This document shows positions 55,157 to 64,000 of a stretch of DNA of 64,000 nt, in pieces; the first letter of the stretch is position 1; each line of letters begins with the position of its first letter. Origin of the DNA: Avibacterium avium (GTDB lineage: Bacteria > Pseudomonadota > Gammaproteobacteria > Enterobacterales > Pasteurellaceae). A program made the position numbers and the translations under genes. The stretch spans positions 927,501 through 991,500 of the forward strand of contig NZ_UGSP01000001.1 of assembly GCF_900454535.1 (NCBI RefSeq). The letters are read 5' to 3'. The notes beneath the pieces were generated by a model. The model was given only the letters and a program-made list of their open reading frames with translations, made no database searches and was not told the DNA's origin.

Positions 55157-55987
55157 TTAAATTACCTTTTGCACAAGGGCTGAAATATCTTCTGCAAAAC
55201 GTTCTTGTGCTGCCATTTGCTCAATTTGTTGCGGTGAATATTTCTTGCCGTTATACACCACCACAATGCTCACATCGTCAGGTTGCAGAAAATGGCTCGT
55301 GCCGAATTCAGTATAACGGGTTGCACCAATGCTAATGATCGCTTGGGTTGGATAATGGGCTTTTTTTAGCAAATCAGCGATATGATTCATCGGACCGAAA
55401 TCAGGCTGATTATTCATTTGTCCCACAATCCAATCAAGCAATTTTTGATGAAAATAGCTGTATCCTAAAGCGGGGCTATCCACGCCATAAGCATTCATCT
55501 TGCCATCACGTTTATGAAAGCAAGCAATGCGATAATCATCAATTTCACTGCCTAAGTCAAAGGACGTGAGCGGAATGGTTGTTGTCGCCAAGCCCTTGGT
55601 TTCCGCACCCCAGTTTTTCTTTTCACAAATTTTATTGGCATTAGGGCGGCGAATTGAACAATCGTTATAAGCCGCAAAGGCGTAAGGCAAAAGTGCGGTA
55701 ACTTTTTCGCCAGAATATTGCACTTCACACAACAGGGCAATTTCAGGCTCAATCTGCAAATTATCCGCCCCCGCTTGCGGAAAACGAATATATTCAGCAC
55801 TTAACGGATTAACCGCCAAAAAGTCATACTCGCCTAAGTTTTCTGCAGGCACATAAAAAGGAAAAATCGCTTTGGGCTGATGGGTTTCTGCCGTTTTCAC
55901 TTGGGCAAAATCCTTTGCCTCACCCGCTTGTTCCAAATGCCCCGCAAAATTGCCTGCCACGCCAAGGCCGATAACATTTTTTGTCAT
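55157..55987 (-). CDS. DUF5718 family protein
   Basis: 276 residues. It looks like DUF5718: VIGLGVAGNFAGHLEQAGEA at the start, FPFYVP, PEIALLCEVQYSGEKV, and LPYAFAAYNDCSIRRPNANKICEKKNWGAETKGLA. The E...E and NDCS.R segments recall the fumarylacetoacetase-like fold, but no function is established to my knowledge. No signal peptide. AAGGAGCAAGAAA precedes the ATG. Monocistronic. A Hin-type USS lies near 55690. Confidence 0.75.
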   Translation of the reverse strand: MTKNVIGLGVAGNFAGHLEQAGEAKDFAQVKTAETHQPKAIFPFYVPAENLGEYDFLAVNPLSAEYIRFPQAGADNLQIEPEIALLCEVQYSGEKVTALLPYAFAAYNDCSIRRPNANKICEKKNWGAETKGLATTTIPLTSFDLGSEIDDYRIACFHKRDGKMNAYGVDSPALGYSYFHQKLLDWIVGQMNNQPDFGPMNHIADLLKKAHYPTQAIISIGATRYTEFGTSHFLQPDDVSIVVVYNGKKYSPQQIEQMAAQERFAEDISALVQKVI

Positions 55988-56093
55988 TTTCTTGCTCCTT
56001 TTATCTTGATGACATATCCAAATCCTACAAGGTTATAAGGAATTTTCAAGGGGAAATTTCGGGGGAGGAAATGATCTATTATTTTGATAAAAT

Positions 56094-56116
56094 AAAAGCG
56101 AGAAATTCTCGCTTTT
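56094..56116. terminator. Terminator after the YegP-type gene
   Basis: AAAAGCGAGA, short loop, TCTCGCTTTT. Confidence 0.7.
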
Positions 56117-56126
56117 ATCTTTTAAA

Positions 56127-56465
56127 TTAGACAGTTAAATCTTTAATTTGCGTTGTCGGCGCGTTATTCATTACTGATTTCACTCCATTTTTTGCCCCTT
56201 CTTGAGAAGCATAATATTGGCTGCGCCCGATTTCTTGATGATTTTTGGCTTTCAATACGAAATAAGGTTTCTCATTTTTCGCCACGCGGAACTCAAAATT
56301 CGCCTCATCGCTACCATTTTTCTGTACAGATTCAATACCATTTAGCGCAGACGCTTTGGTTTTATATAATTCACTGGTCAAGATAATTTGCGAGTTCGCC
56401 GCATAAAGGTTAAACATAAATTGACCATCACTTGCTTTTTTCAATTCATACCAGCCTAAAGCCAT
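56127..56465 (-). CDS. YegP family protein with two DUF1508 repeats
   Basis: 112 residues from the ATG at 56465, with AAGAAGGAAAAT upstream; a longer frame has none. Two copies of the DUF1508 repeat are visible: GWYELKKASDGQFMFNLYAANSQIILTSELYKTKASALNGI (residues ~4-45) and FEFRVAKNEKPYFVLKAKNHQEIGRSQYYASQEGAKNGV (residues ~57-96). Function is unknown in detail; homologues are small, abundant cytosolic proteins. Confidence 0.9.
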   Translation of the reverse strand: MALGWYELKKASDGQFMFNLYAANSQIILTSELYKTKASALNGIESVQKNGSDEANFEFRVAKNEKPYFVLKAKNHQEIGRSQYYASQEGAKNGVKSVMNNAPTTQIKDLTV

Positions 56466-56557
56466 ACTATTTTCCTTCTTAATGAATCGTGGGATATTCC
56501 ACCAGTTCATCATAAGCTTTTTTTCTGTTTTTTCAATGGATTTATCATAGGCGAGAA

Positions 56558-56597
56558 AAAGTGCGGTAAAAATTTAGCTAATTTTCCACCGCACTTT
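56558..56597. repeat. Inverted pair of uptake signals upstream of the rRNA operon
   Basis: AAAGTGCGGT (56558-56567) and ACCGCACTTT (56588-56597) face each other with AAAATT/AATTTT pairing between, forming a hairpin. It separates the YegP-type gene from the rRNA promoter. Confidence 0.8.
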
Positions 56598-56680
56598 GCC
56601 TGATAATTCAGCGGTGCGATTTTAAAATAATCAGTTGCAATGATTTTTCGCATTTTTTGCCATTTTTTTGCCAAAAGGGG

Positions 56681-56708
56681 TTGCAAAGATTTTTCAGATG
56701 CCTATAAT
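56681..56708 (+). promoter_or_regulatory. rRNA operon promoter P1
   Basis: TTGCAA (56681-56686), 16-nt spacer, TATAAT (56703-56708), with an AT-rich upstream stretch and a GC-rich discriminator (ACGCCGC). Confidence 0.7.
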
Positions 56709-56768
56709 ACGCCGCACACAACGACGCGACGTTGTAGAAAAATGAAAATACACATCGCGTCGTTTTTT

Positions 56769-56780
56769 TGCTCTTTAACA
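56769..56780 (+). promoter_or_regulatory. boxA antitermination site, leader
   Basis: TGCTCTTTAACA, identical to the boxA of rRNA operons; binds NusB/NusE. Confidence 0.85.
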
Positions 56781-56918
56781 ATCAATCAGACAATCTGTGT
56801 GGGCACTTGTTGATTCTGGAAAAACTTAAAAGATTTAGAACAATTAGTGCTTAACTGAAATTCATAGTGATTTTAAATGAAATCACAGAGCTTTGTTAGT
56901 GTACGAATTGAGAAGATT

Positions 56919-58460
<1,542 letters not shown>

Positions 58461-58559
58461 TAAAGACTGGATAGATGAGTGCTCACACAGATTGTGATGA
58501 TTGATGTTAGACAAGCGAGAGCGAAACTCAAAGTCGTGTAGAGATTACCTTTATATGTA

Positions 58560-58635
58560 GTCCCCTTCGTCTAGAGGCCTAGGACATCGCCCTTTCACGG
58601 CGGTAACAGGGGTTCGAATCCCCTAGGGGACGCCA
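58560..58635 (+). tRNA. tRNA-Glu (TTC) in the 16S-23S spacer
   Basis: 76 nt including CCA. Acceptor GTCCCCT/AGGGGAC, anticodon loop CTTTCAC with TTC, T-loop TTCGAAT. It is the only tRNA in this spacer. Confidence 0.97.
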
Positions 58636-58659
58636 TTTAAAGCTAATTTTTTAGCGATT

Positions 58660-58671
58660 TGCTCTTTAACA
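58660..58671 (+). promoter_or_regulatory. boxA antitermination site, spacer
   Basis: TGCTCTTTAACA again, after the tRNA and before 23S, as in other rRNA operons. Confidence 0.8.
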
Positions 58672-59402
58672 ATGTAAAAACAAGCTGAAAACTGAAGAGA
58701 CTTTCAAGCTAATGAGGGAGTGGTAATCGTGATAGAGCCATTTTCTTATTAAATTGAAGAAGTCTGAGTAGAAAAGACTTACTTGAACAAAAGCAAGTAA
58801 GCGTTCTCAACGAGAATGAAGACACTTCAGGGAAAGTAAAAAAAATCCTTGAGGTTGTATAGTTAAGTGAGAAAGCGTACAGGGCGGATGCCTTGGCAAT
58901 CAGAGGCGATGAAGGACGTGCTAATCTGCGAAAAGCGTGGGTGAGTTGATAAGAAGCGTTTAACCCACGATGTCCGAATGGGGAAACCCGATAGGTGAAG
59001 AACCTATCATTGTTTACTGAATAAAATAGGTAAACAAGGCGAACCGGGAGAACTGAAACATCTAAGTACCCCGAGGAAAAGAAATCAACCGAGATTCTGT
59101 GAGTAGCGGCGAGCGAAAGCGGAGTAGCCAGTAAGTGATAGCATGTGATTTAGGAGAATTAGCTGGGAAGCTAAGCGACACAGGGTGATAGCCCCGTATC
59201 TGAAAGATTGCGTGTGGTACTAAGTTTACGAGAAGTAGGGCGGGACACGAGGAATCCTGTTTGAAGATGGGGGGACCATCCTCCAAGGCTAAATACTCCT
59301 GATTGACCGATAGTGAACCAGTACTGTGAAGGAAAGGCGAAAAGAACCCCGGTGAGGGGAGTGAAATAGAACCTGAAACCCTGTACGTACAAGCAGTGGG
59401 AG

Positions 59403-59578
59403 CCACACCACTAAAGCGTATTGAAAACGTGGAAAAAAAACACCGCACTTTATGAGTGTTAACATTTTACGAAGTAAAATGTTTATCCCTAAAATAAGCA
59501 GTGGGTTTTAGATAGCGTTAAGATGGGTGATTTGCAAAGCAAATCACAAAGCCTAAAGCAGTATGCTTTAGGGTGTGG
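59403..59578 (+). other. Intervening sequence in 23S helix 25
   Basis: About 176 nt replaces the short helix 25 tip that E. coli has between AGCAGTGGGAGC and GTGACTGCGTACC. The ends pair (CCACACC with GGTGTGG, CTAAAGC with GCTTTAG). Internal hairpins: AACATTTTAC-GAA-GTAAAATGTT and GTGATTTGC-AAA-GCAAATCAC. It carries a Hin-type USS at 59442-59450. Confidence 0.85.
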
Positions 59579-59998
59579 TGACTGCGTACCTTTTGTATAA
59601 TGGGTCAGCGACTTATATTTTGTAGCGAGGTTAACTGAATAAGGGAGCCGAAGGGAAACCGAGTCTTAACTGGGCGTTGAGTTGCAAGGTATAGACCCGA
59701 AACCCGGTGATCTAGCCATGGGCAGGTTGAAGGTTGGGTAACACTAACTGGAGGACCGAACCGACTAATGTTGAAAAATTAGCGGATGACTTGTGGCTGG
59801 GGGTGAAAGGCCAATCAAACCGGGAGATAGCTGGTTCTCCCCGAAATCTATTTAGGTAGAGCCTTGAGCGGACACCTTTGGGGGTAGAGCACTGTTTCGG
59901 CTAGGGGCCCATCCCGGGTTACCAAACCGATGCAAACTCCGAATACCGAAGAGTGATACTCAGGAGACACACGGCGGGTGCTAACGTCCGTCGTGGAG

Positions 59999-60031
<33 letters not shown>

Positions 60032-60191
60032 AAAATCTATATTAAGTGGGAAACGAAGTGGGAAGGCTTAGACAGCTAGGATGTTGGCTTAGAAGCAGCC
60101 ACCATTTAAAGAAAGCGTAATAGCTCACTAGTCGAGTCGGCCTGCGCGGAAGATGTAACGGGGCTAAAATATAGTACCGAAGCTGCGGCAT

Positions 60192-60304
60192 CAGGCGTAT
60201 CACTAATACGCCTTAACGATTAACCACTTGCGAAGCAAGTGAGTAAAGCGAAAAACACGTTGAGTGTAGAGAGAAAATCGAAGAGGGATATTAGTGATAC
60301 GTCT
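60192..60304 (+). other. Intervening sequence in 23S helix 45
   Basis: About 113 nt closes with a 16-bp stem, AGGCGTATCACTAATA against TATTAGTGATACGTCT (one G-U pair), the type of long helix cut by RNase III. An inner hairpin CACTTGC-GAA-GCAAGTG follows. E. coli has only a short loop here. Confidence 0.85.
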
Positions 60305-61021
60305 GTTGGGTAGGGGAGCGTTGTGTAAGTCGATGAAGATGGATTGAGAAGTCTGTTGGAGATATCACAAGTGCGAATGCTGACATAAGTAACGATAAAA
60401 CGGGTGAAAAACCCGTTCGCCGGAAGACCAAGGGTTCCTGTCCAACGTTAATCGGGGCAGGGTGAGTCGGCCCCTAAGGCGAGGCTGAAAAGCGTAGTCG
60501 ATGGGAAACGGGTTAATATTCCCGTACTTGGTAAAGCTGCGATGTGGGGACGGAGAAGGTTAGGTTATCGACCTGTTGGAAATGGTCGTTTAAGTTGGTA
60601 GGTGGGTGAGTTAGGCAAATCCGGCTCACCGTTAACACTGAGAGATGATGACGAGGCACTAAGGTGCTGAAGTAACTGATACCACACTTCCAGGAAAAGC
60701 CACTAAGCTTCAGGCTTTACTAAACCGTACTGAAAACCGACACAGGTGGTCAGGTAGAGAATACTCAGGCGCTTGAGAGAACTCGGGTGAAGGAACTAGG
60801 CAAAATAGCACCGTAACTTCGGGAGAAGGTGCGCTGGCGTAGTGTGAAGTTCTTTACGGATGGAGCATGAACCAGTCGAAGATACCAGCTGGCTGCAACT
60901 GTTTATTAAAAACACAGCACTCTGCAAACACGAAAGTGGACGTATAGGGTGTGATGCCTGCCCGGTGCTGGAAGGTTAATTGATGGTGTAATCGAAAGAG
61001 AAGCTCCTGATCGAAGCCCCA

Positions 61022-61103
<82 letters not shown>

Positions 61104-61529
61104 TGATGGCCAGGCTGTCTCCACCCGAGACTCAGTGAAATTGAAATCGCCGTGAAGATGCGGTGTACCCGCGGCTAGACGGAAAGACCCCGTGAACCTT
61201 TACTATAGCTTGACACTGAACCTTGAATTTTGATGTGTAGGATAGGTGGGAGACTATGAAGCGGTAACGCCAGTTATCGTGGAGTCGTTGTTGAAATACC
61301 ACCCTTTAACGTTTGATGTTCTAACGAAGCGCCTGAAACGGGTGTTCGGACAGTGTCTGGTGGGTAGTTTGACTGGGGCGGTCTCCTCCCAAAGCGTAAC
61401 GGAGGAGCACGAAGGTTTGCTAATGACGGTCGGACATCGTCAGGTTAGTGCAATGGTATAAGCAAGCTTAACTGCGAGACAGACAAGTCGAGCAGGTGCG
61501 AAAGCAGGTCATAGTGATCCGGTGGTTCT

Positions 61530-61585
<56 letters not shown>

Positions 61586-61614
61586 ACCGCCCAAGAGTTC
61601 ATATCGACGGCGGT

Positions 61615-61657
<43 letters not shown>

Positions 61658-61658
61658 T

Positions 61659-61692
<34 letters not shown>

Positions 61693-62159
61693 TGGTACGC
61701 GAGCTGGGTTTAGAACGTCGTGAGACAGTTCGGTCCCTATCTGCCGTGGGCGTTGGAGAATTGAGAGGGGCTGCTCCTAGTACGAGAGGACCGGAGTGGA
61801 CGCATCACTGGTGTACCAGTTGTCTCGCCAGAGGCACAGCTGGGTAGCTAAATGCGGAAGAGATAAGTGCTGAAAGCATCTAAGCACGAAACTTGCCTTG
61901 AGATGAGTTCTCCCAGTCTATAAGACTGTAAGGGTTGTTTGAGACTAAGACGTAGATAGGCTGGGTGTGTAAGCGGTGTGAGCCGTTGAGCTAACCAGTA
62001 CTAATTGCCCGAGAGGCTTAACTATACAACGCTCAAGGGTTTTGGCTTGTTTTTGATTGGAAAGAAAGAGTAAGAATAAAAACACTTAGTCGGATAATGG
62101 AATAGAAATAAGCGAAGTTATCGACTAAGAGAAAAGATATAAAGAATCTAAAGAATTAT

Positions 62160-62275
62160 CTTGGCGGCGCTAGTGCAGTGGACCCACCTAAATCCATGCC
62201 GAACTTAGAAGTGAAACGCTGTAACGCCGATGGTAGTGTGGGGAATCCCCATGTGAGAGTAGGACACCGCCAGGT
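62160..62275 (+). rRNA. rrf: 5S ribosomal RNA
   Basis: About 116 nt; terminal CTTGGCGG pairs with CCGCCAGG; GACCCACCTAAATCCATGCCGAAC and GAGAGTAGGACACCGCC are standard 5S blocks. Confidence 0.95.
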
Positions 62276-62289
62276 TTTGAATAAAGAAG

Positions 62290-62322
62290 AACGCCATTGA
62301 GGGAACTCAGTGGCGTTTTTTT
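62290..62322 (+). terminator. rRNA operon terminator
   Basis: AACGCCATTGAG, loop, CTCAGTGGCGTT, then a T-run. The following 180 nt to the next hairpin hold nothing I can name. Confidence 0.85.
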
Positions 62323-62507
62323 ATTATTATTTATCGTATTACTAAAGTATTTATACATTGAATGGCTTTCTATTCCTATTCATTTATTTTTTGGTAATCA
62401 TCAAATCACTCATTAAAATTTTATCAGCCCAGAATGTACCAAATTTTTGTTCCTAACCATCTTTTTTGTGTAGCGGAGAGATTAACTTCAAATTTTTTCC
62501 AATAAAA

Positions 62508-62529
62508 AAGCTCGCCATAATGCGAGCTT
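62508..62529 (-). terminator. Terminator of the small membrane protein gene
   Basis: AAGCTCGC, loop CATAAT, GCGAGCTT, followed on the minus strand by TTTTTTATT. Confidence 0.75.
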
Positions 62530-62547
62530 ATTTCAAAAAATCGTTTT

Positions 62548-62787
62548 TTACTTGATGATGACGTATTTTACACGCGCTTTTTCCTGCTTTATTTTTTCTA
62601 ATTCTGCATAATGTTTCTTTGTTTGAGCGAATACCACAATCAAGCGAACCACAAAGGAAAACACGAAAATACCAAAGAAAGCAAGAATGTATTTCGCATC
62701 AACTGTAAATAATAGAAAGAGTGAACTTAATGCAATTAATATGCCAAAAAAGATTTTTGTCCAAAATAAGATGAAATCAGCTAGCAT
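62548..62787 (-). CDS. Small inner-membrane protein of unknown function
   Basis: 79 residues with two hydrophobic segments (about residues 7-29 and 32-54), then a basic/acidic helical tail (TKKHYAELEKIKQEKARVKY). AAGGAAAGAAAA precedes the ATG at 62787. I do not recognise the family. Flanked by its own terminator; between the rRNA operon and the cueR-type gene. Confidence 0.7.
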   Translation of the reverse strand: MLADFILFWTKIFFGILIALSSLFLLFTVDAKYILAFFGIFVFSFVVRLIVVFAQTKKHYAELEKIKQEKARVKYVIIK

Positions 62788-62987
62788 TTTTCTTTCCTTT
62801 ATTCACAGCTATCATTAAATTGATTGTATTGCCTAGTGAATTATAAGGCAATAGATATTAATACATGTATTAGTTATTACGAAAAAAGAAATGTTCTTTG
62901 AAAAATCTAGACAAAATTCACCGCACTTTTGTAGCTTAGTATTCGTGTTATGATAATCAAACGTTTTTGTTATGAGAAAAGAATATT

Positions 62988-63386
62988 ATGAACATCAGCC
63001 AAGCAGCCGAGAAAGTAGGTTTATCCGCCAAGCAAATTAGGGATTATGAAAAAGCGGGATTATTGCCTGAGGCGCAACGCACTTTATCGGGTTATCGCTT
63101 TTATTCTGAGCAGGATTTAAGCCAGTTGCGCTTTATTAGTAACGCGCGTAAAGTGGGATTTTCATTGCAACAAATTCGCGAATTGTTAAGGTTAAATAGC
63201 GATCCGAATCGCACCAGTCGCGAAGTAAAAGCCATTACAGAACAACATATTACAGAGCTAAAAGATAAGATTGCGAGCTTACAAGAAATGTTGGATTTGT
63301 TGCAACGTTGGCACTGTTCCTGCCAAGGAAATGATAGCCCTGATTGTTCTATTCTTTCAGGGCTAACGGAAAAAACGAAATTATAG
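62988..63386 (+). CDS. cueR: MerR-family copper regulator, CueR-like
   Basis: 132 residues. N-terminal MerR helix-turn-helix (MNISQAAEKVGLSAKQIRDYEKAGLLPEAQRTLSGYRFYSEQDL), a dimer helix, and a metal loop with two Cys 7 residues apart (CQGNDSPDC), as Cys112/Cys120 of CueR; an additional Cys sits two residues before. CueR activates copper export genes in response to Cu(I). No copA gene is within the window. It is convergent with the MFS gene, overlapping by 6 nt. A Hin-type USS lies upstream (62921-62929). Confidence 0.85.
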   Translation: MNISQAAEKVGLSAKQIRDYEKAGLLPEAQRTLSGYRFYSEQDLSQLRFISNARKVGFSLQQIRELLRLNSDPNRTSREVKAITEQHITELKDKIASLQEMLDLLQRWHCSCQGNDSPDCSILSGLTEKTKL

Positions 63387-64000
63387 GCGTTTGTAGGTTA
63401 AGAAATAATAGCAGCTGACCGCTAAAAATGAGCAGCCGACCATGGTTAAAAGCATTGGCGCGGCGCTGTTAATTTTCATTAATGCAACGAGCGATCCCAC
63501 ACAAGCGCCTGTACCGAAGCGCACACTGCCCACCATTGAATTCGCTGTGCCAGCCATTGCAGGGAATTTTTCTAAAATAGATGCCATTGCATTTGAGCTA
63601 ATGAGTGAATTCTGCCCAACAAACAGTGCTACGCCAATGGCCATTGACCAAAAGCCGAGATCGAAAAACACCACTAATAATAGCCAAATCGCCGCAAGAA
63701 ATTGAATAATCAAACCTGTTTGCAGCATTTTTTCTGCGCCAACTTTGGTTACCAAGCGTCCGTTTAAAAACGAACCTAAGGTCATCACGCTAATATTCAA
63801 CATAAAGAAATAACCAAAGTTTTGCTCTGGAATGCCATAAATGCCGATATATACTATCGATCCCGCGGTTAAGAACGCAAACAAGCCACCAAAGCCAAAG
63901 GCGCTCATAAACATATAACCTAGCACTTCTTTTTTCTGCCATAAATTCACAAAATTGCGCACTACAATGTTTAAGCGTAAAGGAATGCGATTTTCTTTTT
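63381..64000 (-). CDS. MFS drug efflux transporter, Bcr/CflA type, 3' part
   Basis: The frame is open to the window edge (reading KENRIPLRLNIV before VRNFVNL), so the 5' part is outside. About 206 residues are visible: the C-terminal six membrane segments of a major-facilitator protein, with FGFGGLFAFLTAGSIVYI, the QNFGYFFMLN segment and SNAMASILEKFPAMAGTANSMVGSVRFGTGA typical of Bcr/CflA exporters. Substrate unknown. Tail-to-tail overlap with cueR. Confidence 0.85.
   Translation of the reverse strand, partial: KENRIPLRLNIVVRNFVNLWQKKEVLGYMFMSAFGFGGLFAFLTAGSIVYIGIYGIPEQNFGYFFMLNISVMTLGSFLNGRLVTKVGAEKMLQTGLIIQFLAAIWLLLVVFFDLGFWSMAIGVALFVGQNSLISSNAMASILEKFPAMAGTANSMVGSVRFGTGACVGSLVALMKINSAAPMLLTMVGCSFLAVSCYYFLTYKRL

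Overview
This window comes from a chromosome of the family Pasteurellaceae. The evidence is the dense 9-mer AAGTGCGGT/ACCGCACTT (the Haemophilus-type DNA uptake signal, USS), the gene pairs fadR-nhaB-dsbB, apaH next to an HI_0552-type gene, leuS-lptE-holA and lolB-ispE-prs, 23S rRNA with intervening sequences, and a GT80 sialyltransferase. The Hin-type USS points to the Haemophilus/Pasteurella/Avibacterium/Aggregatibacter side of the family; I do not assign a species.

Region 1 (1 to about 19482) is the right-hand, late part of a transposable (Mu-like) prophage, transcribed left to right. The head module is Mu-type: terminase large subunit (cut by the window edge), DUF935 portal, gpF-type minor head protein with a C-terminal nuclease-like domain, gpG, a gpI protease with a nested gpZ scaffold start, major capsid, a small gp35-position protein, gp36 and gp37. 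The contractile tail is P2-type: sheath, tube, E/E' tail assembly chaperone with an apparent programmed -1 frameshift, tape measure, U, X, D, V, W, J, I, and a beta-helical tail fibre followed by a small HDxxY/ADxxL protein. A reverse-strand membrane gene with its own promoter and hairpin interrupts the tail operon between E' and the tape measure, as a moron would. Three gene-free gaps carry a 19-bp near-palindrome (consensus CYTTAAANYAGTTTAAAAG) ahead of genes I, E and W, which I propose as late-activator sites. Two 22-bp-spaced repeats and a terminal CA near 19482 look like the right transposon end.

Region 2 (19483-49000) is core chromosome: a small acidic unknown gene, eptA and ubiG, a repeat-rich gap with a perfect 58-bp inverted repeat, gyrA, rdgC, prs-ispE-lolB, the heat-shock pair dnaK-dnaJ with sigma-32-like promoters, fadR, nhaB-dsbB, leuS-lptE-holA, the HI_0552-type gene with apaH, divergent rne/rluC, trxA, ldhA and metB.

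Region 3 (49032-56600) holds a tRNA-Gly/Cys/Leu cluster, then guaB and guaA separated by a GT80 sialyltransferase gene and a terminator, then birA, a DUF5718 gene and a YegP-type gene.

Region 4 (56600-62322) is a complete rRNA operon: P1 promoter, boxA, 16S, tRNA-Glu(UUC), boxA, 23S with two intervening sequences (in the helix 25 and helix 45 positions), 5S and terminator. The window closes with a small membrane protein gene, a cueR-type regulator and the 3' part of a Bcr/CflA-type MFS efflux gene that meets cueR tail to tail.

Functionally, the host genes are mostly housekeeping. EptA (lipid A phosphoethanolamine) and the sialyltransferase (terminal sialic acid) both change the cell surface glycolipid. 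All functions are assigned by reading motifs; no database search was run.
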